Source: Siderastrea siderea
Taxonomy: Eukaryota > Cnidaria > Anthozoa > Scleractinia > Rhizangiidae
Direction: 5' to 3'
Assembly: GCA_964030785.1 (NCBI GenBank)
Contig: OZ034968.1
Location: forward strand, 26,950,686 to 27,014,685
DNA length: 64,000 bases
Part shown: piece by piece, positions 30,687 through 43,394 of the stretch
Numbering within the stretch: position 1 is the first letter of the stretch
Layout: each line of letters starts with the position of its first letter
The notes under the pieces: generated by a model
What the model was told of the DNA's origin: nothing
What the model saw: only the letters and a program-made list of their open reading frames with translations
Database searches by the model: none
Program-made: the position numbers and the translations under genes

Positions 30687-31855
30687 TCAGATTAACCCGA
30701 ATAATACCTCAAAAATTTACAATTTTTTAACCCTGCCTAACCGATGATAAGGCATTTATCGATTTTCGAAGAACGTGACGGCGCTATCTTGTACAGAAAG
30801 AGAATAAGATCTCCTGGTGATCTGAAAAAAAAAACGTAAAAAAAGGCCATCCGGTGTTGTAGTGCTTTAATACCAGCTGAATAAATTAATATAATTTATC
30901 CGATCAAAGATAGCAAGGCATTATATCCATCCTCGACACAGTCTGCCATTGTTTAATTCTCAGTATGTGTTATTGCATTTCTAGCGCAGCTCTCACATTG
31001 GTTCACACACGCTGGCTATCAGCGAATAACCATGCCTTTTGCCTTACAAGTAACTTGGATGGCATGTCAAGTGCCCCGTGTAACCCTTTAAGCCCCAACA
31101 GTGACAAGCATCTAACTTCTCCTCACAATATCCCCACTTGTTCAAACATGCAGGTCAGGAGAATAAAGGAAATGATCAACAAACATGCAGTGTCTCGATG
31201 TTTATGCAGATTCTCTCAGCTAGTACCATTAAAAATGTATGGAGAAAATTAAGGAGAATATGTAAAGTTACAGACTGCGTGAGGTCTGCCAGCAGACTGT
31301 GAGGATATTTGAGGTAGTTATTTATCATGTCATACCCAACGCGCTCTCGTAGAATAACTGCTGTAAAATTAGTGATTGTTTTGTGAAGCACACATGATCA
31401 TGAGTTACCAAACGTCGCTGCTTACGTTTTCTGCCAAGATATCATTCAAATACTGATTTCTGCCCTGATATGCAAGCAAAATGTTCATAAATATTTTTTA
31501 ATCAGGTATTTCAAAATTAGTACTCCAGTTTAAGAGAAGCAAAAATTGAAGACATCTGGTTCCACTCGAAATTTTGGAATATCCAAGACATTCTAACTGT
31601 ATGGGAATAATAAACATTTTTAAATATGCAGTTGCATCTTTGGAGGCCTATATTATGCCAGAGTGCATCTTTGTTCCATTGTGCGATGTCATAACGAGGA
31701 CAATAAGCATTCCATTTAAGGAAGATCTGTTTCCATAGCACCCTGATGGGAAGGACACACATGAAAAGGGCAGTGTGGGTTTTTTAAAACCCAAAGTGAC
31801 GAATGTGTGGCATGTATGCGACTCCATCGATGCCAAGTTCTAAGCTGTTGCCAAA

Positions 31856-31907
31856 ATGAACGATATTCATGTTCTCCCCTTAATCTTGTCTCTCCTGGTT
31901 TATAAAG
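31856..31907 (+). CDS. Ly6 leader exon, copy A, without a body exon
   Basis: ATG plus 17 codons (MNDIHVLPLILSLLVYK) and one base, ending AAAG|GTAAGT, phase 1. It is the copy-A twin of the leader exon at 46434 (MNDIYVLPLILSVLVYK), which joins to the Ly6 body exon at 48742. Downstream similarity ends near 33560, and no Ly6 body exon was recognised up to the satellite at 34.7 kb. This leader is probably orphaned, or its body exon was lost. Confidence 0.55.
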
Positions 31908-33560
31908 GTAAGTAAGCAGTTAAGTAATTACTTAAACGAAACCGTCAGCTCTTGTTATAACTCGGATAATATTAACTTTTGTCAGTTACAGTTTGCAGTC
32001 ACGCTAAGAACTGAAGCGATTGATTTTTTTCCAACTTAATTCAAAATTCTTTGAGCGAACGGCTTTTGCTTGCTGTTAAGATATGTGATCTTTACGTATG
32101 GAGCAGGTCGTTTAAGGGAAATAACGTTCATCTGAATCGACAGCGCTGAGTTGGAAAATAAGGCGAGTGACAGAACGTATTGATATCGAAAATAATATTG
32201 CACTTAAGCCATTGTACTTAAAAAATTGTCAATTGATCCTGACTTGTGACTGGAGAGTATGGCTCGCGGCTTGTTACTTAAAATTAGTTTTAAAAAAATG
32301 CAGGAATTTTTGCCTGTAATTTGCGCAGGCTCGGTTCACGTTTTCAAGCGGTGGAAACAACATGTTTAAAGGTGAATCACTAGTAAAAGAAAACACAAAT
32401 TTCTCTCATTAAATTTATCGTTTCTAAGGTTTATCCTTTGTTTGAATTTCAAATGAATTATAGATGGACTATTAACAGAGAGTTCTCTGGTAAAAATGTC
32501 GTTTTGCGTTTTTTGTTTAAATTCAAAAATATTAATATTGGTAGGGACCACATTTTAACAGAGACAAACGGCCTGTGTTTGTTGAAAGCCGTCAAAGAAA
32601 GTAAAGAAACATTAAGAAACATTAAGGATTAATTTACATGAAAAAGATAACATGAATTGAATGAAGAGAGTATTTATCATTACCGGGTGTCTTTTATTTG
32701 AGATCAATTAAGATGTCACGTTTCTGTCTGTAATGGCCTTAAGGAATATTAAAATTTAACAGACCGTCACATAGATGTCACTTTTAGACTTTCGTATTTA
32801 GCTTAACAAAACATCAAAATCGCCAGCGCTAGTAAACGTACATGGAAAGTAGTTGAGCCTCGAGCACAAACACACAACGAAAACACTTCGTAGTGTGTAC
32901 ACGTAAGCTAGTTCAGACGCCAACTGTTTTCATTAATCAACTCAACGGATTATCTTTCATTTTTCACTCCTGCTAATTTAGGCCAATTTAAACTACCATG
33001 CGAAATGGTATCGTTCTGCCATTAACCGTAACCAATCACATAGCGCGTTGTAACAGACGCCTATCAAATAATTGCCTTTGCCAGGATTTCAGATGTTTGA
33101 CCAAGGCCCCCCGTACTTCCAGTGCTTTAATTAAAATTATTTTCTCTGAAAACTGGTAACCCTTCCAAAACCAGAACAAGAGAGGTTCTGACAAGCGCCC
33201 TGTTTCAAAGTTGAACATTTGTAATTTGAATAGTTAAAACAGAAAACAGCGAGGTACATTTTACCTGTAGATGTTTAATTTGTTGGTAGAAAAACACTTT
33301 TTAGCTATAGACTCCCGGTAGGGAAAACAAGTTCAAACTTCACCCGGATGGACACCCCGTTCAAGGACACGTTTTATCATGTTTTCTCAGTGGGACACTG
33401 GTTTCTGTACGGTCCTTTGACTGTACCTCATGTAGAGAGTCATAAGTGAAAGATGCGATTTTATATTAATTAATTAAGAGGTGAGACCATTACAACTTGC
33501 AAAATATCGCAAGTGTTTTGTCTTGCCGTTACATTTCCAGACTGAAAAATCATGGGTAGA

Positions 33561-34660
33561 ACAGAATTTCTCAGCTCCCAGCTTGTCGATGTCAAGTGCC
33601 ACTTGCACTTGCTACTCCTTTCGTCTATAACGGCGTGTAGATCATGGAAAAAATGTGGTCGATTTCGTAAGTTGAGCCAAACTCGGTTAATTTAACCTGC
33701 GATTATGGGAAGGTCGATTCTGTGAGTGTTTTGGAAGCCGGATAAGTTTAAATACTCCCAAATATTCTGGCGTTCCGGGCTTACGTGTGTTCTTGACATT
33801 AAATATCTTATCTTATCTTATCTCAGATCTCCACAAGTATTTCCACAATTCAAATATGTTTTTGTCTACCGACTGGCCTTCAATTTAAGCATGTCAACTG
33901 CACCAGTAGTTTCGTTCGGGAGCCGAGAAACTCTGTACTACCCATGCTTTTTCAGTTTGGAAATGTGAAAGACGTGCATTTGATTTCTACCAGTACTTCT
34001 ACAATTCAAAGATGCCCTTTTCTACTGACTGGCTTTCATTTCAAACACGTCAATTTACATCAGTAGTTACACAAAAGTAACAGTCTTTCTAATGAAAGAC
34101 ATATCGCACATGAAACATTCTACGAAACACGAGACAATAATGATCAGCTGGATTTGACTAAATGGTCTTAATTAACACATATTGAGTGCTGTAAATTACA
34201 AGTCATTGCTGTTTGTGGGTCAAGGATATTGAACAAGCTTTCAACTTAAACTTCCACGACAGTACTATTTCATTCTACTGACTATCTTTCTTTAATCAAA
34301 TTTCACTGATGCAGCATCACATGAATTTCTGATCTTGTTCATAAGCTTCCATGACCGTGTAAAACATCACAGAAAAGGGAAAAAGTTTAACAGTCTGAAA
34401 CAACATTTTGTTGCCTCCAGCTTAATCACAGCAACAAATGGATTTGCGAGTAAACCCATATTTATTTACGTTTAATGCTAATGTTTTTGCAACTTGCCAA
34501 ACTAATTCATCATCGATAGTAAGCTCTGTTGTTACAATAAGCTTCGTATACTAGTATAATTCACTTGATTAACAACTGTGCATGGCTACTGTACCATAAA
34601 AGGGTTCGACTTTGTCTTCTATATGAAAACATCACTTGTCATAGAAATGGATTCCTTAAT
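33561..34660. other. Spacer with weak internal repeats
   Basis: Two imperfect copies of a 95-bp stretch (about 33830-33925 and 33978-34075: CAATTCAAA(T/G)ATG..., CTACYGACTGGC, CATGTCAA) are visible. No gene recognised. This is where copy A of the segmental duplication should have held a Ly6 body exon. Confidence 0.35.
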
Positions 34661-34679
34661 TGTGTTTGGGCCCTCCATC

Positions 34680-35500
34680 CCAATTTTTACACTGCTTTCA
34701 CAGATTTCACAGAATTCGCAATTTTTCAGTTTATGTCAAAATCGCAGCTCTCGTTGGGGCACTCCTAACCTTCTCTTGACGAATTTTCCAAATTTTTGAC
34801 GATTTTACAATATTTGCAATTTTCGCAGTTTTCGCAAAAATCGCAGTTCTCGTTGGGCCCTCCTAAGCTCCTCTTCTACAGGTTTTCACTGACTGGACGA
34901 ATTTCCCAAATTTTACAGATTTTACAATATTCGCAATTTTCCCAGTTTTTACAAAAATCACAGCTTTCGTCAGGGCCCTCTCAACCTCCTCTTCAACAGT
35001 TTTTCACTGCCTTGACGAATTTTCCAAGTTTTCGTAGATTTTACAATATTTACAATTTTCGCAAAAATTGCAGTTCTCGTCGGGGTCCTCTCAACCCCCT
35101 CTTCAACAGGTTTTCACAGACTTGACGAATTTTCCAAGTTTTTGCAGATTTTACAATATTCGCAATTTTCCCAGTTTTTGCAAAAATCGCAGTCCTCGTC
35201 GGGGCCCTCTTCTATAGGTTTTCACTGAGTCGACGAATTTTCCAATTTTTCATAGATTTTACAATATTTGCAATTTTTGCAGTTTTTGCAAGAATCACAG
35301 TTCTCTTCGGGGCCCTTTCAACCTCCTCTTCTACAGGAATCGACGAATTTTTTAACTTTTCGCCGATTTTACAATATTTGCCATTTTTTGCAGTTTCCGC
35401 AAAAGTCGCGGTTCTCGTCGGGGCCCTCTCAACCTCCTCTTCTACAGGTTTTCACTGTCTTGACGAATTTTCCAATTTTTCGCAAAATTTTGTTACTTTC
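34680..35500. repeat. Satellite, about 108-118-bp units, seven copies
   Basis: The landmark GATTTTACAATATT recurs at about 34801, 34918, 35037, 35145, 35253 and 35365, with GGGCCCTCTCAACCTCCTCT, TTTTCACTG and GACGAATTTTCCAA in fixed order between. Unit length varies from 108 to 118. The overlapping open frames inside are by-products of the repeat. Confidence 0.88.
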
Positions 35501-35953
35501 GCAGCTGCGTGCAATCCTGGACGTATCTCTTTGTTTCGTGTTTTGAAAAGGACGGAAAGCAAAAAATATAATACAACTAATTAACCAAATTTTGTGAAGA
35601 GAAAACAGAAGAAAGAAGTCTCCCAAACTCCCACGAAAATGAACAGACGCAAACGTGAACCAAAGTTAGGGAAGTCCCTCATCAAAATATCCTTTGTGGC
35701 ATTCAGATAAGGTTTATATCAATAGTTTCCCAGACGGTCTAGAGAGATAAATCGGGCTACTATCGATCTTTTATTTAATGGTAAATACATTTGAAACCAA
35801 TTCTTCATTTTCTTTTTTCGTCTATTCCCTTACGTATGTCAATCCTAAATTTGCGCAAACCTGGTTAGAACAAATCTTTTAGTGCGTTCCCTCGACTGTA
35901 TAGAATTTTCCATAAACTGGCAACATTAGTACAAACGCAATCAGCAAAAATCT

Positions 35954-36292
35954 TTATTCATTAGCTAACTCCGCCTCGGTCGTCGGTTTTATTTGTTTTA
36001 AAGAGGTACAGTGCCTAAATTGACAGACACTATCCGGATCTTCAATAATAATTTTCTTCTTTTCAGGCAATCCCATTAATTGAATAAGAGTGTAATCAGG
36101 AATCAGCGCTTTCTTTACGCCATCCACGAGCTGAATGTTAGTCAAAAAACTCCAATGATTAGAACTCGTGTTAGCTACAATCTTGGACAAAACTAGTTGA
36201 GACAAACGTAATTGGCGAGCGTATTTCTCACTTTCCCTGTATAGAAACACCGACGAAATCGCAGAAATGCTTTCCCTCCCCCCTCCCCTCAT
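35954..36292 (-). CDS. Unrecognised 112-codon minus-strand ORF
   Basis: MRGGGRESISAISSVFLYRE to KPTTEAELANE. The middle part (LSQLVLSKIVANTSSNHWSF, then TNIQLVDGVKKALIPDYTLI) looks protein-like in composition, but I do not recognise a family. No splice or promoter evidence was read. It may be an exon, a transposon remnant or chance. Confidence 0.2.
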   Translation of the reverse strand: MRGGGRESISAISSVFLYRESEKYARQLRLSQLVLSKIVANTSSNHWSFLTNIQLVDGVKKALIPDYTLIQLMGLPEKKKIIIEDPDSVCQFRHCTSLKQIKPTTEAELANE

Positions 36293-36349
36293 TCAATGTT
36301 ATTTGGAAGGACTGAGGATTCATCAGGGGGTTTTTGGTGGCAAAGGAAC

Positions 36350-37254
36350 ATTAAGAGCGGCTATCCGTAACTTTCACCTAGGACCATGCAAGATAGAAAA
36401 ATCGAAAATTGCCAAACTTTGTCACAATAAAGGTCTTCCCAAACCATTTATAAAAATATAAGTTTCAGTTTATTTCGGTAGATATTTTACCGTTACGACG
36501 ACCTTATCATTCCGATGGCTCGGGAGCGAGTAAAACCGACTTGAAAGTGTCACTTAAATCAACCGCTCGTCTTGAATTGTGAAGACAGAAATATCAATAT
36601 CAAAGCCATGTAGTATAAGTAGGATATTCCCTTGTCATGTTTGCTTTGTCAAATTTGAATTCGATGGAGACCAGAATTTTTGAGAGATTTTTAAAATTTA
36701 ACCGTTTCGAGCGGCATAGTCGCACGCGAAAAAATGGCAAAATTCAGGACCAAAAAAAGCCCTCTGGTATATGGCTTTCGCTGCTGAGACTACACTTGTT
36801 GGAATAAGCAATCTTTCCTCTACGATTTGATGAAAAAAAATTTTTGGGTAAATGAAATGGTAAATTTTGGGAGCGCTTTATCTACACCCTTTTTTGCAAG
36901 CGAAGACGACCTTTTGACCTTGACAAGGGGGGAAGTAATGACCAGCGTTTTCAAATAACACGCCTAATTCCATTTTTTAAAGAAAAGTTTCACAATGTTT
37001 GGTACTTACTAATTAACAGAACCTCAAATAAAGTCATCAGCCGAAAACAGGACAGGTTTTCGCTCGCAAATACGTTTTTTTGGCAAAGGCAAACTTCGGT
37101 TGTTGGTGATTAACATCGGCAAATTTGCATAAATTTGAAACGTTTTTCTTTCACAACAAAGTCGGTTTTCTGCCTTCAGTTTTTTTCCAAAACAATAGTA
37201 AAGAAGACCAATAAAGTGTGACCCAACTATTTATAAAGCAAATCTTACCTTAAT
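36350..37254 (+). mobile_element. 905-bp TTAA-flanked non-coding element, first of an inverted pair
   Basis: Starts TTAAGAGCGGYTATC, ends GCAAATCTTACCTTAA, and matches 41190-42094 in inverted orientation at high identity. TTAA at both edges of both copies suggests a TTAA-target DNA transposon (piggyBac- or Kolobok-like) without its transposase. Terminal inverted repeats are weak or absent. Confidence 0.65.
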
Positions 37255-39543
37255 GACTCTTTTCTGATGAAGAAACGTCGAGATTTCTTCTGGCCGCGCG
37301 AGACAACCGTCGAACATTTTTGGGTGGTCGCGAAAACGTTGCTGTCACGCAATATACACACTGGTCTTAAATTACAAACCAGAGAGGTCCCATCCTGGCT
37401 GTTACCGTGTTATTTTGGAGCCACACATACGATCCTCAGTTTAAAAGTGTGGGCAGTTCACAGAAAGACAAGGCAGCAGAAGAGGCTCAGATGCTATTGA
37501 AAGTATTCAACAACTTGCAAAGTATAGAGCTGGAGAGGGGAGGGGATGAGGGGAAGGGCATACAAAAAGACGGGATTGATCATCGGACATGTTAAAAGGA
37601 CCTCATAAGATAAAATGCCTGAATTTAATTTTTTTTATTGCTAGCCTGCGGCAGAATCTGTCCGATGTTTTTTCCTGCTCTTGTCTCCTGGAATGCTGTC
37701 TGGCTACAATCTCTGGGCATGACGTGTTTTTTGTTTGTTTGTGTTTTTTTTTTTTTGGTTGCCACTTTTTCTAAATAGAAGTGCCTGTGATAAATTTAAT
37801 GCTGATGGTTTTACTTTTAACCTTTCTAAGAAGAAAAAAATATCATTCATAGGGGTATGCTGGGCGCCCCTTGCCCTAAAAACATTTCTTGATAAACAAA
37901 CGTAGATATTCCGGTCCACCCTAGGTAATGAAAAACTATCTTGCGGGTGTGCTTCAATGGCTTCCACGATACTGCCGACGACTACATATATATAAACGGC
38001 TGCTGTATAAATAGTCAGCCAAGAACACTGGCGTATGGTTTGAGAGTGCCCTTTCTATGAACAAGCAAGTGAACTAACTGTAGAAAACAGCTTTCTGTCA
38101 TCTACGTAATCTAGTACTACCAGAAAGTTCCTGTCACACAAAAACTGCGAAATATCAACACACACCTTTGCAACTTCTCGGATCGATTACTGTAATTCTC
38201 TACTATCTGGCCTACCACATACTTTGCTGCAAATTGGACCTAAATATTTAACGGACACTTCACTTGGACAGCTGCAGTTTTTCTTGTAGGATCTCCAGCG
38301 GATTCCAAACCTTTCCCCGTGTCGCCGGCATATTGTTAAACCCAAACGAATTTCATTGAATTAAAAAATTCCTTTAAAATTAGAAAAAAAAAAAACAGTT
38401 CCGAGTATCGTCAAACGTCAGAATCTGTGCCAAGGTACACTGAGTTTTCCTGTCTTCATTTAGGTCAAAAGGAATATATCCCGCGCAAGTATTCACCCAC
38501 CCTAGCTGCCAAATATGTCGCATTGTAACAGGCGGGTATATTAACAGAATTTTTAATTTGGGCAGTGCATAACTTCGTTTACCCCTCAATTATCTATAGA
38601 TGTACCCCAAGATGGAGAGAGGGGTGTTGCGCCCCAGGTGATAACAAATGTGGATACCATGAGTAATTTCACTATTTCGCTTCAGTAATACCGGCAAGAT
38701 TTTCGTCCAACGTGTTGTGCAACAAGGATGCGTTACAAGTTGAGAGTGCTCTCACCTATACACGCAACAAATCTTTATTTTTTGAAAAGTAGAAGCAACT
38801 AACTTTCTGCAACCTGAACACGCGACGGGGAGGTGATAATAAGCGCAACATCGTTGCACGAATAGTTGCACGAATGTTTTCCGTGTTATTTGGCCTTTAG
38901 GCAAGATTTTACAACTCCTGGTGGCGGCATGTACAGTTGTATCCAAGCTAAAGACCGAGCGCAAAACATTACATATTTCTTGGTGCATCATACGAACGCG
39001 CGGGACGTGTGTAGCTCGCGCGGGAAAATCCACGCTTTCGGCACTTCGCGCCAAGCGAGTTAACCTTTTTCGGAAGATTCGTACCCCCGCGAGTTTTCTT
39101 CTTCTTGTCTTTTCTTTTCTTATTTTGAGGCAGAGAAAGAGAGCGAACAGCAGAAAGTATTTTGCAGTCTACAGCAATAAGTACCCAAATTTTTCAACAG
39201 TACAGTTACCTGCTCTTGCCAACAAAAGCTTTGCTTCTGAATCTAGTGAGGCATCCGACACCTTGTAACTTCTCAGATGTCCTTTGATGTTTTTACTGCA
39301 TTCCCCAATTTTATTATATGGCTGGAGCTTGTAAATATATAACGCGCGCTGTGATTGGCCAATACTCGGGGCCAGATTTTCCCGTAATGCCCACAGGCAT
39401 TATGAGCGATGTTAATGCCCGGCTAGTAAAGTGGAAATATAGAAATTTGAAAAAGTACATTTGATTCAAATAGTTGGAATGATTTGAAGCTAAATGAAAA
39501 GAGACAGTTTCTTTGAAAGTTTTTACTTTTTCTTGTGCGATAT
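37255..39543. other. Spacer between repeats, no recognised gene
   Basis: Open frames at 37267-37595 and 38866-39268 are short with no known motif. Simple T and A runs occur at 37741-37757 and 38384-38396. TATATATATAAA near 37986 resembles a TATA box, but no gene follows. Confidence 0.3.
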
Positions 39544-40100
39544 CCCAGGGGGGTACTTCCCGAAGATTTGGGTGGCGGTGTACAGCGCACTTCTGGAAAC
39601 CCTTACCTTAGTTCAGATCAAGATATGTGATTTTCCCTACTCTATTTCAGACCTGACTTAAAATTTGATACCCTATTTCAGACGAGACCCTAACCCTATT
39701 TCGTTTGCGAAAACAGTTGAGAAGGGCTTCAAATTCCCAATGTTAATCAAAACTCAGTTCTTTGGAGAAGAAAATTAATAAAAAGATAGCTCCTTGTAAG
39801 AAGCTTACCAGATCCCATATCCGACTGCACAAACCTCACGCTATTTCAGACCAAAATGGTCAAAATCTATTCCCTATTTCAGACCATAAAGGTTCAAAAA
39901 CCATACCCTTTGGCGCCGCACATACCAATATAGCTTATATAAGGGAGTACCCCCCCCCTCCGGGCACAAACCTCACCCTATTTCAGACCAAAATGGTCAA
40001 AATCTATGTCCTATTTCAGACCAAAAAGGCTCCAAAACCATACCCTTTGGCGTTGCACATACCTATATAGCTTATGTAAGGGAGTACCCCCTCCCCCGGG
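39544..40100. mobile_element. TIR-bounded element with internal tandem unit
   Basis: The left end CCCAGGGGGGTACTTCCC and the right end GGGAGTACCCCCTCCCCCGG are inverted. Two copies of a unit of about 130-140 bp (near 39832 and 39968) both contain CCTATTTCAGACCAAAATGG, CATACCCTTTGGCG and TATAGCTTAT. Non-coding. Confidence 0.7.
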
Positions 40101-40242
40101 TGCGCTATAAATTTCTTGTGTGGAATAAAACTGCTGAGTTTTGTATGCTTTCCGGTAAACTGTTTCATTCATCCCAATCCGCCACGGCTCACTTTTCAAG
40201 TAATAAAGTGTTAGGCATAGCCGTATAATAAACTTCTTATTA

Positions 40243-40506
40243 CAGGGTCGTAACGAGGTATGTGGGATCAGGGATCAAAGGGGTGTGATCGGGGATCAGA
40301 AGGGTGGGATCTAGGACCATAGCCCTGGGATCAGGAATCACAGACCATGGGATCGGGATCAGCAGTTTCTTATAGGGATCAGGATCAGGTTGTACCACAT
40401 TTGTGGGATCAGGGACGAAAATTGGTCACGGTTTTGGAATCAAGGAACAGAAATTTGCGTATAAAAATGGGATCAGCGATGAAAAACATACCTCGTTACC
40501 ACCCTG
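40243..40506. mobile_element. MITE with 6-bp target duplication TTATTA
   Basis: The inverted ends are CAGGGTCGTAACGAGGTATG and, as complement of the right end, CAGGGTGGTAACGAGGTATG. They are flanked by TTATTA at 40237-40242 and 40507-40512. The inside is built of GGGATCAGGGAT-like words. About 264 bp, non-autonomous. Confidence 0.85.
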
Positions 40507-40526
40507 TTATTATCTCTCGCTAGCTC

Positions 40527-40600
40527 GGGACCTTACTAGGTGAATATTGCCCTCAGTTGTTCTTGTACGACCTCGGGCAATATTCTCCTAGTATGTCCCT
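40527..40600. repeat. Small foldback
   Basis: GGGACCTTACTAGGTGAATA and TTGCCCTCAG pair with the right arm ending AATATTCTCCTAGTATGTCC. An outer AATAAACTTCTTATTA/TTAATAAGAAGT pair brackets both this and the MITE, so the MITE inserted into a larger hairpin. Confidence 0.75.
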
Positions 40601-41189
40601 CGCGCTCAGTTAATAAGAAGTAAGTAACACACTGGACATTCGCTGGGTTGTCTGAACTAGCCCCACATTTTCCTCCAACTATTTCCGAATACCCACACAA
40701 AGCCATGGTAGTTTATGAGGTTTGACAGATTGGTGGCGTTCCAAACAGTTCAATCCACGTGCAAGATTTGTCTCGGGATTTTTTGACGCGAGGCATGTTT
40801 GTTACATCATGATTGTGGAAGTATTTCGCAACTTCAGGTATAATGACCTGTAACTTTATTTGGCTCTTATTTTTCTTTGGTTAAGAACTTTGAGATAATT
40901 TTACATTCTACAGTACTAATGCTATAAAGACTGGTTTGAATTTTAAAAGAATTCATTGCACTAGCAGCAAAGTTTTAGACATCTCTTTTGTTTCTCGTCC
41001 ATTCCTGCGCATTGGAGATTGGCTGCTGACAGCTGTTTGGCATTTGCCTGGCTATGTGGTTTTGTAATCTAAGACCACTGTGTATTGCGTGACAGTATAT
41101 CCATCACTTACCCAAAAATGTTTGACGGTTGTCATCAGTTGTCATGGGCGGCTAGTAGAAATCTCGTCATTTCTTCACAGAAAATGGTT

Positions 41190-42094
41190 ATTAAGGTACG
41201 ATTTGCTACATAGATAGTTGGGTAATGCTTTACTGGTTTTCGTTAGTATTTTTACTTTAGAAACAAGGAAGGTAAAACGAGTTTCTTGCGAAAAACAAAT
41301 GTTTTGAAATTTATGCAAATTTGCCGATGTTAATCACTAACAACCAAAGTTTCCCTTGGCCAAAACAACGTATTTGCTAGTGAAAACATGTCCTGTTTTC
41401 GGCTGATGACTTTATTTGAGGTTCTATTAATTAGTAAGTACCAAACATTGTGAAAATTTTCTTTAAAAAATGGAATTAGCGCGTGTTATTTGAAAACGCT
41501 GGTCATTACTTCCCTGCCTGTCAAGGTCAAAAGGTCGTCTTCGCCTGGAAAATAGGGTGTAGATAAAGCGCTCCCAAAATTTACCATTTCATTTACCCAA
41601 AAATTTTTTGTCATCAAATCGTAGAGGAAAGATTGCTTATTCCAACAAGTGTAGTCTCAGCAGCGAAAGCCATATACCAGAGGGCTTTTTTTGGTCCTGA
41701 ATTTTGCCATTTTTTCGCGTGCGACTATGCCGCTCGAAACGGTTAAATTTTAAAAATCTCTCAAAAATTCTGGTCTCCATCGAATTCAAATTTGACAAAG
41801 CAAACATCACAAGGGAATATCCTACTTATACTACATGGCTTTGATATTGATATTTCTGTCTTCACAATTCAAGACGAGTGGTTGATTTAAGTGACACTTT
41901 CAAGTCGGTTTTACTCGCTCCCGAGCCATCGGAATGATAAAGTCGTCGTAACGGTAAAATATCTACCGAAATAAACTGAAACTTATATTTTTATAAATGG
42001 TTTGGGAAGACCTTTATTGTGACAAAGTTTGGCAATTTTCGATTTTTCTATCTTGCATGGTCCTAGGTGAAAGTTACAGATAACCGCTCTTAAT
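41190..42094 (-). mobile_element. 905-bp TTAA-flanked element, second (inverted) copy
   Basis: Reverse-oriented copy of 36350-37254, starting ATTAAGGTACGATTTGC and ending GATAACCGCTCTTAAT. Same length, many shared long words, TTAA on both edges. The two copies are separated by about 3.9 kb. Confidence 0.7.
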
Positions 42095-42814
42095 AAGGGG
42101 GAGAGGGGGGAAACATTTGTTGTGGTAAGTGATTTTCACAGCTAAAGTTCTCATTCATTCCGAAGTGTCTCAACAGTTTTGTCCGAGATTGTACGTTAAG
42201 AAAATAACTCGTACAATAAAATAATGAATTGTTATTCTTCAGTGGACGTGGGAAATTTAAACTCTCGTGGATGAAAGAAGTTCCTGCCGAAAAAGAAGTC
42301 CAATATAAATAATTAAAGATTACATGTAAGATTCATTACAATGGCGCGAATATTCGATTTCAAATAAAGACCTGAGTGCAAGAGTGGCGTAGTAAAATAA
42401 TCAACGAGATTATCGGATTTTCAATTGTCAAAACCTCAATGGATGAATAAGTTGGCAATTTTCTGTTTCATACACAGGCTTGGACACACTAAGTGATTAT
42501 AACAGCGATTGTTTATCTGGAATGAATCTTATCGCCAATGTTCACATATGACCACAAGCGCGCCCCAAGCTCAAGATGAGAGAAGACGATCGAGTTGCGA
42601 AACACGACCTTTGGTTCAGGCGTGTTGTGTTACAAGGCTCTCGATTTATACACTTTGTATGGGAAATTCACTTTCGTTATCAAAATGCTAAAATAAAGTT
42701 ATGAATGGGGAAATGAACTTCACTGACTCGACATAGGGTTGTTTTTGTGTCTCGTGTGTAATTTGGGCGCAATTCGTGGCCGTTTTAGGCGAGTTTTTGG
42801 TTCGGTGTTGTTCG

Positions 42815-42871
42815 CGGTGTTGTTACAACTGATACAACACATAATGTGTTGTATCAGTTGTAACAACACCG
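42815..42871. repeat. Perfect palindrome with 27-bp arms
   Basis: CGGTGTTGTTACAACTGATA... at 42815-42841 and its exact complement at 42845-42871 surround TAA. Minor CGGTGTTG words flank the left arm. Confidence 0.88.
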
Positions 42872-43394
42872 AACAAGAGAGACAAAATAGCAGTTAAACG
42901 AAAAATCAACGTTCCTTCAAATTTTTCTGGACTGCCTGTCACGAAATCAAATTTGCTGAGCTGTTGTCCACTTCAATCATTGTAATCTTGCACTTTATAC
43001 TCAAAACTGCTTGTCCTGTTTTGCTCTGGAGAACCTTGCTTTTAAGACTCTCTCTAATACAGTTGTACATTTGGCAGAAGTATGACGGCAAAACTTCGAT
43101 AGCAAAGTGGCACACTATCCCTGTCATTATTCAAGTTTCGTTTATACGACTGTCTCGGTTTGCTTATATTCTTAACTGGAAAATAAATGCATCGATTGCA
43201 GGAAGCTGTGGATTTTAAAAGTTCTAATTCAGTTCTTAGGCTTTAGTTCAGGGGCGATGTCCATAGAAGAAAAACATAACAAACTTAACTGCGTTAAGCG
43301 AAACTTTAGCTTCAGTTTAGTTAGTTGTGTTGTACCGGCGCCTTGAATAGCACGCATGCTACCTCCAGAGGGTATTGAAGAATTTGAGAATTTG
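42872..43394. other. Spacer, no recognised gene
   Basis: An 84-codon frame at 42964-43218 and its antisense partner have no motif. Nothing further is supported. Confidence 0.3.

Larger units (their letters stand above)
29150..33560. repeat. Large segmental duplication, copy A (paralog 43950-48150)
   Basis: Runs from TAGCATTAATTTTTCCATTA (29150) to the ATTTCCAGACTG region (about 33560). It matches copy B in the same orientation through the two leader exons, a foldback (30094-30225) and the whole AT-rich intron stretch. Differences are mostly small. Copy A has a large inverted-repeat insertion (30489-30686) where copy B has another element (about 45440-45580). The body exon that follows in copy B at 48742 has no recognisable match after 33560. 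Confidence 0.88.

Noticed and set aside
33620..33690. A CxSWKKC-like reading where copy A should carry a Ly6 body exon.
   Set aside because: No acceptor, no further cysteines and no CCxxxxCN downstream.
34680..35500. Regular repeats resembling a CRISPR array.
   Set aside because: Units are over 100 bp, spacers are not unique, and the context is animal nuclear DNA.
34796..35584. Several overlapping frames rich in Phe, Gln and Ser.
   Set aside because: They follow the satellite unit and shift frame when unit length changes; not a protein gene.
38921..39268. 115-codon frame with a hydrophobic middle (TPASFLLLVFSFLIL).
   Set aside because: No homologue is recognised, it overlaps other frames, and there is no supporting promoter or splice signal.
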